Positions 40,016 to 49,242 are shown, counted from the first letter of the stretch. The stretch: DNA of 64,000 bases from Callipepla californica brunnescens (GCA_023055505.1 JALIRH010000095.1:620001-684000); one strand, 5' to 3'. The notes: a model not told the origin generated them from the letters alone. Numbers and translations are program-made.

Positions 40016-40303
40016 CTATTCTGCTTCAGGTACCAATAAAAAAGACTCAGTTCCATAGGTGCTAGGTGATTCTATTTCTACCTGCTTTACAACAGGTACC
40101 ATAAAAGGTTCCCCTTTTGTTCCAATTACTTGTAGCTCTTCCGAGGATAAAGAACATCCTCGAGGTAAATATTGAACAGTCGATCTTTCTGCCCCAGACT
40201 CTACCAAAAATTCCATTTCCTGACGCTGAGAACCCAATTTCAATTTTATCAAGGGCTTGTTTCTTTCCCAGGTCCCCAGCACATAGAGTCCCTGACCCCC
40301 TCA
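40016..40303 (-). pseudogene. ERV protease remnant behind an in-frame UGA
   Basis: The frame carrying the gag zinc knuckle meets TGA at 40301-40303 and continues into a protease-like region of about 90 codons. The active-site motif is degraded: where retroviral aspartic proteases have Asp-Thr/Ser-Gly-Ala, this copy has Glu-Ser-Gly-Ala ('VESGAERS', about 40200). This would inactivate the enzyme. Stop codon and downstream GGGGGTCAGGG match the gammaretroviral layout in which gag-pol is made by stop readthrough. Confidence 0.82.
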
Positions 40304-41800
40304 GTCCTCCTGAAACATTTGCTCGTCCCAGATTCTCTTTCTACAGTCTTTCTTCATGTGTCCCTTTTTCTGACAGTAGAAGCATTCAACTGTCCTCATA
40401 TCTCTGGGTCTGTTCTGCTTGGGTTGAAGCGCATTTTCTGCCCGAGGAATATTCCCTCTTCTCCTTGCCTGGAACGCCCCCTTCTGTCCTTCTCTTACCG
40501 CGGCTATCAGACTTCCAGCTTGCCTCTTCTGAGTCTCCTCCTCTCTCCTTAACGTATACTTTCTGAGCCTCTCTCAGCAATTCATCTAATCCTCTCTCCT
40601 GCCAGTCCTCCAGCTTCTCTAGTTTCCTTCCAATATCTGTCCAGGACCTAGCTTCAAACCGCGTTTTCAGGAGAGCTCGCCCCACGGGGTAGCAGGATCT
40701 AATCCTGAATAGAACTGTACATTTCTGCATAGTCTCTCTAACCACTCAGTAGGAGTTTCATCTTTTTTCCGTTGCTTGCCTTATTTGCCTTATTGATATT
40801 CTGTCCCCGAGGGACAGATTCTCTAATCCCTTGAATAATAAGAACTCGCAAATCTGCCATGTGAGTACCATGTTCCTGGCTCTGATTATCCCAATTGGGC
40901 CGCTGTAAGGGTCACTTTAGATCTGCTCCTGGGCCAGCCGGGTGTTGCTGATCCCAGATTCACGTACCTGCCCTCCTGATCATATCCCTTTCTTCTGCTC
41001 TAAATAGTATGCCCAAAATTGCCTGTGTTTCATCCCAAGTTTAATGGTTGGGACCTGAAGATTGATCTAGCCTCTCGGAGACCCCTCAAGGATCCTCCAG
41101 CAAATTCCCCATCTCCTTCTGAAATTCCCTTATGTATCTCCTGAGTTGAAGGGAACTGAAACATAGCCAGCTCCTGGCTTTGATCCTCCGGTAGCTACAG
41201 GTATTTCTCTTAAAGGGAGAACGTTTCCTCCTTGACCTCTCTCCTGCCTAGCTTGCCTTCTAGTGATCCTTCTCCTAGGGAAGTCTAGGGGTTCACATTC
41301 AGGTTCATCTCCCAAGTCAGATTCAGCTTGCTCCGGCGGAGCCGCTGGATTCTGTTCGGGGGGAGCGTAAGGCGGGGGGATAGTGTATAATGTCCTCCTC
41401 TGTTGTATTCCTTTTTTTAATTAGGGGGAACAGAAAGGTTCCAATATCAGATTCTACACATCATTTGCATACTCACCATCTTCCAGATTCAAAGGCTGTT
41501 TTTCATTTGCATAAGCGTTTAGAGCCTGGCAGATCCGGTCCTCAAAGGACCCAAATACTGGCCAGAACAGCTGATCTGCCCTTCTCTGCTTTCCTCCCCA
41601 TACCTCCATACAGTCATGTACCATCTTCACCTCACTCTTTCCTCGTCTAGAGGGAGAATCACCCCAATGTTTTAACATTAAACCTAGGGGACTTTCTAGT
41701 GGTATGTCCGGTAGCTTTACCTGCGAGCTGTACCTAGAGTTCGGAGCTACAGGTCTCTGCACAGAAGTTCCCCAGCCCAGGGGCCGTCCGAAGACGGGGT
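40304..41800 (-). pseudogene. Decayed ERV gag (matrix, capsid, nucleocapsid)
   Basis: Gag remains are spread over several frames. A matrix-like segment lies at 41454-41762 (residues 'SPLGLMLKHW' near its middle, typical of gammaretrovirus matrix). A basic segment at 41130-41315 is followed by a capsid-start-like 'LPLREIP...GYVSVPF'. A charged capsid C-terminus/nucleocapsid lies at 40386-40745. After a frameshift near 40390-40400, one CX2CX4HX4C zinc knuckle is encoded at 40343-40384. The frame changes several times between 41130 and 40745, so no full Gag can be made. The true start codon is unclear: the 41762 start is a GTG with open frame upstream. Confidence 0.82.
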
Positions 41801-41839
41801 GCTCCCCTGGAGTGGGAATTCCACAGCAGAGTCGCCTGG

Positions 41840-41857
41840 ATCCGAGTCACGGCACCA
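41840..41857 (-). other. Primer-binding site, tRNA-His type
   Basis: The minus strand reads TGGTGCCGTGACTCGGAT, the exact 18-base complement of the 3' end of vertebrate tRNA-His (with CCA) as I recall it. It sits just inside the LTR end, where a retroviral primer-binding site should be. Confidence 0.88.
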
Positions 41858-41860
41858 AAT

Positions 41861-42315
41861 TGTTAGAGGTGTGAAGAGAACGATACGCACCAACTGTTGC
41901 CAACAGTAAGGAATTTATTGAGCAAGCAAGAAATGAGCGGAACAGCGCTGGGCGGCTGGGAGTCTCCTCTGCACCAGAGGTGCTCAACAGGGCCCCCCAA
42001 CCCCTCTTTTCATTGTCCCTTATCTCTGCATTCATGTCTTATCTTTCTCTTCCTGGGCTGTGCTGCCTGTTATCTGGGGGTCGTTCTCTGCCTCCTGGCG
42101 ATCGAGATGATGAAGGCCATAGTTTTCCTCAGCTCCGATCACGCGCGCTCAAGAGAAGATTTTCACTTCTTTTTCTTTTGCAGTTTCTCCAAAGGTCACT
42201 GCTATCTGTTGTTCATTGTCCAGGTGTTAGAACTAAGCGCTGTGGCTCCAACTTGCACAAACTACAGTTTTTAGACAAAACATCGATATATCTCTTTTGA
42301 GACTTCTACAAACTA
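41861..42315 (-). repeat. 5' LTR of the minus-strand ERV
   Basis: On the ERV strand the LTR ends in ...CCTCTAACA at 41861, three bases before the primer-binding site. The start is placed at TGTAGTTTG (42315), which is less certain because only one LTR exists for comparison. A polyadenylation signal AATAAA lies on the minus strand at 41914-41919, about 50 bases before the LTR end, fitting the R/U5 region. No clear TATA box is seen. Length would be about 455 bp. Confidence 0.7.
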
Positions 42316-42404
42316 CATAGTTCTCAGAAAAAAAAACACGCTGAAAAACACGGACACATCTGTCTCGAGTCGGTTTGATTAACAAGTAGAGAACTCATTT
42401 TTAC
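42316..42404. other. Short unique junction between LTR and telomere-like DNA
   Basis: About 90 bp of non-repeat sequence with an A9 run. It could be LTR sequence if the LTR boundary lies farther right than called, or genomic flank. Confidence 0.4.
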
Positions 42405-43770
42405 CACAATCCTTACCCTAAGCCTAACACTCACCTTAAACCTAACCCTAACCCTGTACCTAGCCTGAACCCTAAGCATAACCCTAAACCTATCCCTATT
42501 CCTATCCTCAACAGTAACCCAAACCCTAATCCTAACACTGACACTCAACCTAGTTCTAATGCTGTATCTAACCTTAGAACTCAAACAAACCCTATCCCTA
42601 AGCCTAATCCTAAATCGAATTCTAACCCTTACCTATACACTATCCCTATCCCCAAAACCCTTTTCCTACACCTAACCCTAACCACAAGACTTACCTTAAC
42701 CTAACCCTAACAGCAATCCCAGGCCTAACCCTAACACTAACCTGAAACCTAATCCTATTCCTAACCTTAACCCTAACCAGAGGCCTAACCCTAATATGAC
42801 CCTTACACTCAAACTGACCCTGCCCCTAACCCTAAACACAGATCGCATCCTAAACCTAAACCTAAACCTAAAACTTCCCCTAATGCTAACATGAACACTC
42901 AACCTAATCCTAGCTCTAAACACAATCATAAAACTGAGAAAAACTTTTTCCCTAACCCTAATCCTAAACCTAATCCAAAACCTAAAACAATCCCAAACCC
43001 TTTCCCTATCTCTAACCCTAACCCAGAATCTAAACCTAACCCTATTACTAAACCCAATCTTACACCTAACCCTATTCCATAACCTAAACTTACCCTAACA
43101 CTGTATCACTAAATCTTTCCCTAATCGTAACCCTAACCCTAAACATAACCTTACCCTAGTACTAAAACAAACTTACCCATAACCCTAACCCAAAACCTAA
43201 CAGAACCCTAGTCCTAACCATAATCCTAACCCTAACTCAAACCCTAAATCTAACACTAATCCTTACCCTAAACAGAACTCGAAGCATTTCCCAAATCCTA
43301 ATTCTAACTCTACCCTAACCCTAACCCAAACTCAGACCCTACCACAAAACCCAAGTGGAAGCCCAACCCTAAACCTAACCAAAAGCATCAGATCACCACA
43401 ACCCTCACCTAAATCTATCCCAAAACATGTTCCTAATATTAAACCAAATCCTAATCCAAACACTAACCCTACAACTATTCCTAAACCTTTACTTAACACA
43501 AAGCCAAACCCGAGGCCTACCCCTTACCTCACCCTGACACTCAAACTAACCCTACCCCTAACCCTACATACAAATCCAATCCTAAGTCTAACCCTAAACT
43601 TAACCCTAATGCTACTCCTAACATGAACACTTCACCTACTTCTGTCCCTGATGCTAACACTCAAATTATCCCTAACCCTTACCCTAAACCGAAATCTACA
43701 CCAAAACCTAACCCTTGCCCTAACCCTGACCCTGAAGCTGACCCTAACCCTAGCCTAAACCCTAACCCTA
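42405..43770. repeat. C-rich telomere-like arm, right of the minus-strand ERV
   Basis: Degenerate CCCTAA sequence in the same orientation as 35285-36715. It shares family words with the macrosatellite C-rich arm, such as 'aggcctaaccctaa', 'catcctaaacctaaaccta' (42846) and 'aggcctaccccttacctcac' (43513). It ends abruptly near 43770, where complex sequence begins. No gene is seen. Confidence 0.9.
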
Positions 43771-44518
43771 ACCAGTCGCAGAAAAGGCCTGAATCCATAC
43801 AGCCTTTTCACTGTGAAAATCTGGGAGAGAAAATCTGGCTTACCATGGAGATCTCAGCTTTAAGGAAATCTAAAAACAAAACAAAGCATGCAGTTCCCAG
43901 ATTCCCAGCAACATTTTTCCCCATACTTTCACCACCATAGATTGAGAAGACCATTTGCTGGACTTACACAGTGTCAGCAGGGTGAACCACATTTGGTCAG
44001 TGCACAACATTAATTACCACTTGCTCCACAGGCACAGGACAGACGGCCTCAGCGGTTAAGCACCCAGCCACTACAGGGATACACTTTCTGATTCACACTG
44101 CTGCAAAACGGCACCCATCTATTGTGCAAGTACCTGCTGTAAACCGTAACACAGAAACTCTAGCAGCTACGGAAATCAGGAAAGAAATACTTCAAGAACT
44201 AATCAATACTTCTACTCAAAGGACGTATGAATATACTTCAAGTAGACTTCAGCTTCCAGGACCACGACATCCCAAGGTCCTGGAACAGAAAAACAACTCC
44301 GAATTTAATTCCAGAACTGGATCAAGAAATTAAGTCAGTGAGATCAAGACATTCACCCAGACAGCCACAGCTCATCAACCTCACCTTCATTTCCACCCAA
44401 CAGAATAATGCTATGTAAACTACATAGCATAACACGCCCTGCCCCCTTTCTTGCAATATCCTGAATATAAAATCCCTTTTCTTTTTTTTTCCGTTATCCA
44501 AAATTTACATAGGAATAC
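43771..44518. other. Complex sequence between telomere-like DNA and XPO1-like exons
   Basis: About 750 bp of ordinary-complexity DNA. In the minus-strand orientation of the exons it would be the intron following the last recognised exon. I looked for the next XPO1 coding exon on the minus strand and did not see it. Open frames here (for example 44124-44333) have no recognisable product. Confidence 0.55.
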
Positions 44519-44713
44519 CTTCTTGATCATATTTAACGTGCACTCAAAAACAGCATCAAAGATCTGAGGTATTTCAGCAGCGATGTGCCCACCCAGCTTG
44601 TTTACAGCCACAGCCACAGCACCCAGTACTGCAGGCTCTCTAGCAGCTGGAACATTTCTCTGGTAGTCAATGAGAGCGGCACCCAACAAGGGAGGAACAA
44701 AGTTTTCAGCAAC
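44519..44713 (-). CDS. XPO1-like exon 4 of fragment
   Basis: 195 bp (65 codons) between acceptor TTGATGTAG and donor GTATTC. It encodes 'VAENFVPPLL', 'DYQRNVPAAREP' and 'EIPQIFDAVFECTLNMIKK'. Between these conserved blocks a short stretch ('GAVAVAVNK') has become Ala/Val-rich where XPO1 has other residues. Confidence 0.92.
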
Positions 44714-45091
44714 CTACATCAAGAGCAAGACATGCTTAGAGCAGTGCAGTTACCCAACAAAGCCTCACACAGCAGTTGGGAAAGAAGCTAAAAATGAACT
44801 TACACGCCCACATGCTTCCCACACACTGTGTTCATCCAGCAGTGCTTGCCTGAGGGCTCTCCTACACCTTCCTGCTTCCCCTTAGGACTGCTCTCAGCTG
44901 ACACTACCTGAAGCACTCAAAACACAGCTCAGGCCTACCCCTGTATGGTCACAGCTTATCATCCTTCCTGCAGATATTGCAGTTCTGAAGCCAGTTCTTG
45001 TGAACAGAACAGTGTTAACTGCACTGCAGCAAAAGAGCAGAGTTCCTCCTGAATGTGTCCTATCAACTCTTTGGATGCCATATTTACTTAC
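44714..45091 (-). other. Intron of the XPO1-like fragment (378 bp)
   Basis: Between exons 3 and 4, with GTAAGT at its start and TAG at its end on the minus strand. A minus-strand open frame running from exon 3 into it (44894-45310) is not meaningful past the donor. No other feature is seen. Confidence 0.75.
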
Positions 45092-45198
45092 CATCTGAGG
45101 ATCGTTGGACCTGCTCACCCAGCCAGAAATCAGTTCTAAACTTTCCCTTTTTACAGTCCTCATCCTTCTAACCAAGGGCTGCTTGGTTTCCACTTCGC
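45092..45198 (-). CDS. XPO1-like exon 3 of fragment
   Basis: 107 bp between acceptor CCTTTCAG and a consensus donor GTAAGT. It completes the split Gly codon and encodes 'TKQPLVRRMRTVKRESLELI' and 'SGWVSRSNDPQM', the best-conserved part of the fragment. Confidence 0.92.
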
Positions 45199-46596
45199 CT
45201 GAAAGGTAGCAAAGCTGCACTGAATCTGGGTTAAGATGCGTCAACAAACAGATTCCCCTCAACTCCTTCCAGAAGATTGAGAATGTTTCATTTTTATACC
45301 CAAATGACAAAGAAGGAAGATCTCTCGTTCATATTATGCAGATTAAAACCATTTTCCCATTACTTCAGCTCCATGGATCCAAGTTGCAATTTAGTATTCC
45401 ACTGCTACTGCTGACAGCACACTCTGCCAGTACAACTCAGAAACAATGCTGCAGCTTCTTTTTCAAGGAAGGGAATGTTCCTTCAGCTCTCAGGATCATG
45501 CTTACCTCTGGCTCTCACTGCGTGATGAGAAGAACCAACCTATACAGTGTTCTAAAGCACGCTCCTGATTTGGTCACAAACATAATTGTTCCAACTTGTC
45601 TTTACTACAAGGAGCCTAATTCTTACTTCATTTTCTCACGTCCAAGTCCATGCAAGTCTCGTCAGTAGAACTTGCCCTAACTGAGTGCACAGACACACAC
45701 TCATAACAGTACATCCAAGGAAAACCTCACCAGACTGCAGCCAGGGAAACAAAGGCAGAACTGCTCCTGCTGCCATCAGAGATAACAACTGTGAGAACAC
45801 ACTCTGAGCCGAGTGCCATCTCAATAGCTGTTGCTCGAGTAAAATCTCACCACTACAAGTCCTAGCAACTGCTTCCTATTTCTCTCGTTGTGTTTTCTTT
45901 TTGTTTTAAGCACCTTCTGGCAATTAGAGCTGCAGAATCAAAAGAATGCATTAAGTTCTGAGAAGCTACGTCAAGGTGTATTCATTGCATGGGTAAGAAA
46001 GTCTGTCAGAACACAGCTCCAATAACCGAGTCACTTCATTCCTCAAGGGATGCTCCAGCAGCACATTCTACTTGGATATCACAGACCCAATTTTTTCCAG
46101 GTAACAGTGGTTAGGTAACTCGAGTAGCTCCTAATTCCTCCTCAGTGATTACCAGTCTAGTTTGTGACAAATCTGAGGCGCCTTCACTGAAGTTACACTT
46201 CTGTAAGAAAGCTGTTTCAGTAGTAGAATATCACCAAACCAAAACTCTGCCAACGTCCTAGGGTCTTTTCTTATCTAAAACGATGAAGTCAGAACTTACA
46301 ACTGTGTCTCCACAAGACTGCTATTAGTCAGCAGTCTCCGGTACCCTTCCTAAACTCACACTTGAAGAGCTTTCCTCCTTCCGCAATCAGAGTTTCTTTG
46401 AACAAAACATCTGGCTAACAAAAACAAGAACCTAAGCAAGCACATTTTCAGGCATTCTCTTGCCCAAACGCACACACAAAGAAGCAACAAAAACCACCAC
46501 CACCAACAGACACGCAATGAGATAAGCCCAGCAAATTCACAACCTGATCACGTGCACTGCCCATCCCGCTGTTAGGAAGGACGTGCAATTTCTTAC
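45199..46596 (-). other. Intron of the XPO1-like fragment (1398 bp)
   Basis: Longest intron of the fragment, between exons 2 and 3. Ordinary complexity; short ORFs on either strand (45336-45668, 45636-45824) have no recognisable product. No transposon is recognised in it. Confidence 0.75.
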
Positions 46597-46780
46597 CGTC
46601 AGCCTCAAGAGCTGCAGACATGTTTTCACTTGGGCACTTGGACATATTCAGCATATCTAAATCAATTCTTCCCAGCTGAATCACAAAGGGGCGGCCAGCT
46701 GCTTTCCATGCCCTTACGCTGCTTTTCAGAATGCTACCAAGCTGCGTAACGGCTTCAGGATCCTTCAGAACATCAACATT
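46597..46780 (-). CDS. XPO1-like exon 2 of fragment
   Basis: 184 bp, starting at AATGTTGAT after acceptor TTCCACAG and ending with one base of a split Gly codon before donor GTAAGA. Residues 'GRPFVIQLGRIDLDMLN' and 'SENMSAALEADG' match XPO1 with several replacements. The phase-1 end fits the next exon exactly. Confidence 0.9.
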
Positions 46781-47096
46781 CTGTGGAAAAGAACTGAGCT
46801 AACTCCATTCAGTCAATGAAAACGCCATTTATCTTCTAATACAAAAACGGTCACTTTCACGTTTAGGGTTATCTTACACGCTGTGTTAAAGCATGTTCTG
46901 TCAAGTTCTTCAACTGGATTTAAACCAGTCTCAGTTGTTTAGGTCTCCTTCAACACTTCTACTGCCAGATCAACCATTGCTTTATAAAAGTTCAGCACAG
47001 CCAAGTTCACTTCATTCCACAGATGAAAAAAAATGGAATAACAACAAACATTCAGCACTTTTACTTTAGTTGAATACACAAAATGTACCGTCTGAC

Positions 47097-47195
47097 TTTT
47101 GTTGCCTGCATGTGTTTTTCTATCAGATGCTCCTGTACAGTCCGGTCTGTCTGCGCCCCAACCACGTATCCTACTGCTCCACAGAACGGATGCAC
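47097..47195 (-). CDS. XPO1-like exon 1 of fragment
   Basis: Thirty-three codons between acceptor ...TCAATCAG and donor GTCAGA (weak, non-consensus after GT). It contains 'AVGYVVGAQTDRTVQEHLIE', the XPO1 segment before the exon starting NVD. After 'EKHM' it jumps to 'QATK'; relative to XPO1 about 12 residues are missing in frame. Confidence 0.85.
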
Positions 47196-47391
47196 CTGAT
47201 TGAAAAACAAGAAGTCCAACAGAAAGTTAAGGAAGACTAACCCAAAATGTACAGCGTTCAGGTAGTAAAAGTTCAAAATGGCTTTCCAATGACTAAATAC
47301 CCACTTCCCACCTCAGTTCACAAGATCCTTCTCCATCCTTTCCTTCCTTACTCCACATTTAAAGCAAGCCTCTGCTCCCCTCCAATACAGG
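47196..47391. other. Flank between XPO1-like exon 1 and CR1
   Basis: About 195 bp that would be intron upstream of exon 1 of the fragment. It ends in the truncated CR1. Nothing else seen. Confidence 0.5.
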
Positions 47392-47889
47392 CAGGAAATT
47401 AGAAATGCAAAAGCCCAGCTCCAACTTAGACTGGCTACTGCAGTAAAGCAGAGCAAAAAATCCTTTTACAAATATATTAACAGTAAAAGATCTAAGGAGA
47501 ATTTCTCTCCTTTACTTGATGCGGCAGGGAATGGAACCACAGAGGATAAGGAAAAGGCTGAGGTTCTCAATGCCTTCTTCACGTCTCTCTTCAATAGACA
47601 GATCAGTTAACTCAGGATACTTTTTGCCCTGACCTGGAAGTCTGGGACGAAGCGCATCATACACCCCCTGTGATCCTAGCAGAGACAGTCAGAGACCTGC
47701 TCCTCCATCTGAACTGCCGCAAGTCCATGGGACCAGATGGGATCCAACCAAGGGTGCTGAGGGAGCTGGCAGAGGTGATTGCCAAGCCGCTTTCTGTCAT
47801 CTATCAGCATTCCTGGTCATCTGGAGAGGTCCCACAAGATTGGAGGCTTGCCGATGTGACTCCCATCTACAAAAAAGACCGTAAGGAAG
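47392..47889 (+). mobile_element. CR1 LINE fragment (ORF2, reverse-transcriptase region)
   Basis: Matches the chicken-repeat-1 non-LTR retrotransposon ORF2. One frame carries 'KAQLQLRLATAVKQSKKSFY' and 'KEKAEVLNAFFTSLFN'. Another, after stops and frameshifts near 47608-47670, carries 'KSMGPDGIQPRVLRELAEV' and 'GEVPQDWRLADVTPIYKKD'. It breaks off in the middle of the RT domain exactly where the LTR of the second ERV begins (47890), so the LTR element inserted into CR1. The downstream CR1 part is not in the window. Confidence 0.9.
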
Positions 47890-48150
47890 TGTCATGGTTT
47901 TATGATTTTTTGGTACTGGTATTCCACATCATGGCATCATGTGGTGCATTGGGAGTCAGGGAGAAAACTACATTCCCCAGAGGACTTGGCAATGCTTTGT
48001 ATTTTTTCACGTGTTTTCCGCTCAGAGGGAACAGATAAAAACTCTCTGCGGTCACGGGACATTCTCTCTTTCCTCTAGGATCACTTAGGAGTGGGTGCTC
48101 GCTGCCGTCCGCCTTCAGCGTTAGCGCAAGGCCTTCGGTTTATCAGGCAC

Positions 48151-48187
<37 letters not shown>

Positions 48188-48430
48188 TACTCGTTTTGTT
48201 TGATTCATTGGGCTTAATTCCAAATTGTATTGCATTATACTGTGTTATTTACTTCCTGATGTCTTATTTAGTAAATTAGCTTTTCCCCCTCAGATCGTTG
48301 CCGCTGTTTTGTTTTGGGGCTTATCTCCCTTTTTCCCTTTCCCCCTTCCCCTTGTCCGGGGTGTGGGCCTGTGGGTCTCCTTCCTCGGTTGTCGCAGGGC
48401 CGGGCTGAACCGGCTCACAAACCCCTGACA
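47890..48430 (+). repeat. 5' LTR of the plus-strand ERV
   Basis: 541 bp bounded by TGTCA...TGACA, a perfect 5-bp terminal inverted repeat, and followed after TTTT by the primer-binding site. A TATA-like GATAAAA lies at 48034-48040. A (CT)n run (48153-48183) lies in the likely R/U5 part. No canonical AATAAA is seen; TAGTAAAT near 48268 is a poor substitute. Confidence 0.9.
48153..48183. repeat. (CT)n microsatellite inside the LTR
   Basis: About 15 uninterrupted CT dinucleotides in the ERV LTR. It is prone to length change and may be absent from other copies of the family. Confidence 0.95.
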
Positions 48431-48434
48431 TTTT

Positions 48435-48452
48435 TGGCGCCCAACGTGGGGC
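48435..48452 (+). other. Primer-binding site, tRNA-Lys (Lys1,2) type
   Basis: TGGCGCCCAACGTGGGGC, four bases after the LTR end. This is the primer-binding sequence known from tRNA-Lys1,2-primed retroviruses such as betaretroviruses. Confidence 0.88.
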
Positions 48453-48661
48453 ACAACCAGCTGCCTTAGCCAGGCAGAGACAAACTTTTAGAGTACATCT
48501 CTGTCTGTTGTTAACAAGCTTATCTGTACTGCAAGTGCTGTACAGCAAAACATGACCTTGAAGTCCGGGCGTACTGTCAGTTGTTTTGGGATATCTGTAA
48601 ACTTCTTTTGGGTACTGCCAGATTGTTTTAGTACAAGAAAAAAAAAAATAATAATAAAAAG

Positions 48662-49078
48662 ATGTCTTTTCTGTTTCTGTTAAAACTGCCCTTACAGGGA
48701 TTGTACTTCACCGCTTTTTCCCTCTTAATGCTCAAAACGTACTGGAACTTGGTTAAGTTTGCCATTCTGTTCCATTGGGTCTGGTCCCTGTATGATAAAT
48801 TAAAAGCAATGATAGAGGAACCTGCCAGACCCCAGGGCACCCCAGCTAATGGAACAAAGGATAACATGTTAACGAACCATGTGATGTTTGAATGGGTATC
48901 CAGGTTCCCCTCTCAGTTTTTTATGAATTTTCAAGATCACAGCTTAGGGATGGTGTTAATAATTGGGATATTAGTCCTCCTGCATGTAGTAGCACTTTAC
49001 ATCATGTGCAGGAAGCTTCTCCCAGAAACAGAGAATGTTGAATGGCAGGGAGAGTGGAGAGTTTTAGGAAAGAAATGA
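48662..49078 (+). CDS. Leader ORF between primer site and gag, two predicted membrane segments
   Basis: 138 codons starting with ATG at 48662. Hydrophobic stretches are visible at about residues 3-22 ('FLFLLKLPLQGLYFTAFSLL') and about 95-115 ('GMVLIIGILVLLHVVALYIM'), separated by a polar loop. Most retroviruses have an untranslated leader here. I do not recognise the product. The ORF is intact although other genes of the same element have frameshifts. It could be an accessory membrane protein, a remnant of an envelope-like gene, or chance; the two clear membrane segments favour a real protein. No ribosome-level evidence can be seen. Confidence 0.5.
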   Translation: MSFLFLLKLPLQGLYFTAFSLLMLKTYWNLVKFAILFHWVWSLYDKLKAMIEEPARPQGTPANGTKDNMLTNHVMFEWVSRFPSQFFMNFQDHSLGMVLIIGILVLLHVVALYIMCRKLLPETENVEWQGEWRVLGKK

Positions 49079-49242
49079 GAAGGATGGGGACACCCGGTGT
49101 CATGGGATTTTTCTCCTGAACAATTGCAGGATCCTGAGGAGCTAGGCCTGTATCTGAGTAAAGGGTGCTGCGGCTCAGAAAGATCTGAGGTGGAACACTT
49201 ATCTGGGGCTTGGCCTATGCTTACCGAGGTTTATATACTATT

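Larger units (their letters stand above)
36905..42315 (-). mobile_element. Gammaretrovirus-like ERV, 5' LTR to end of pol, env and 3' LTR missing
   Basis: A class I ERV on the minus strand in the order LTR, tRNA-His primer-binding site, gag, in-frame stop, protease, reverse transcriptase, RNase H, integrase. Supporting motifs are one CCHC zinc knuckle, a UGA stop followed by GGGGGTCAGGG at the gag/pro junction, LPQGF and YVDD in RT, TDSRYAYGV in RNase H, and HPQSSGKVER in integrase. All genes carry frameshifts and stops, so it is an old, defective copy. Past the pol stop (36905-36907) there is only a ~190 bp junction and then telomere-like DNA, and no second LTR is seen. The far side of the LTR is also C-rich telomere-like DNA. 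Confidence 0.9.
44519..47195 (-). pseudogene. XPO1: XPO1-like (exportin-1/CRM1) gene fragment, four exons
   Basis: Four exons in gene order on the minus strand: 47195-47097, 46780-46597, 45198-45092 and 44713-44519. They have AG acceptors, GT donors and matching phases (0, 1, 0), and encode 195 codons without a stop. The peptide resembles a continuous stretch of the C-terminal HEAT-repeat part of exportin-1, the nuclear export receptor for leucine-rich signals. XPO1 is almost invariant among vertebrates as I know it, yet this copy has many replacements and a 12-codon in-frame deletion in its first exon. It has no promoter or N-terminal exons here, is cut upstream by CR1/ERV DNA and downstream by telomere-like DNA. 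It is best read as a partial duplicate; a functional distant paralogue cannot be excluded. Confidence 0.9.

Noticed and set aside
40117..40566. 149- and 126-codon plus-strand ORFs over the minus-strand ERV
   Set aside because: They are antisense to the recognisable gag/protease motifs and have no similarity to a known family.
44894..45310. 138-codon minus-strand ORF as an independent gene
   Set aside because: Its central part is XPO1-like exon 3 (45092-45198); the rest is intron read through past consensus splice sites.
47940..48040. The LTR start as a continuation of the CR1 reading frame (122-codon ORF 47670-48038)
   Set aside because: CR1 similarity ends at 47889; beyond it the frame reads through LTR sequence bounded by TGTCA.
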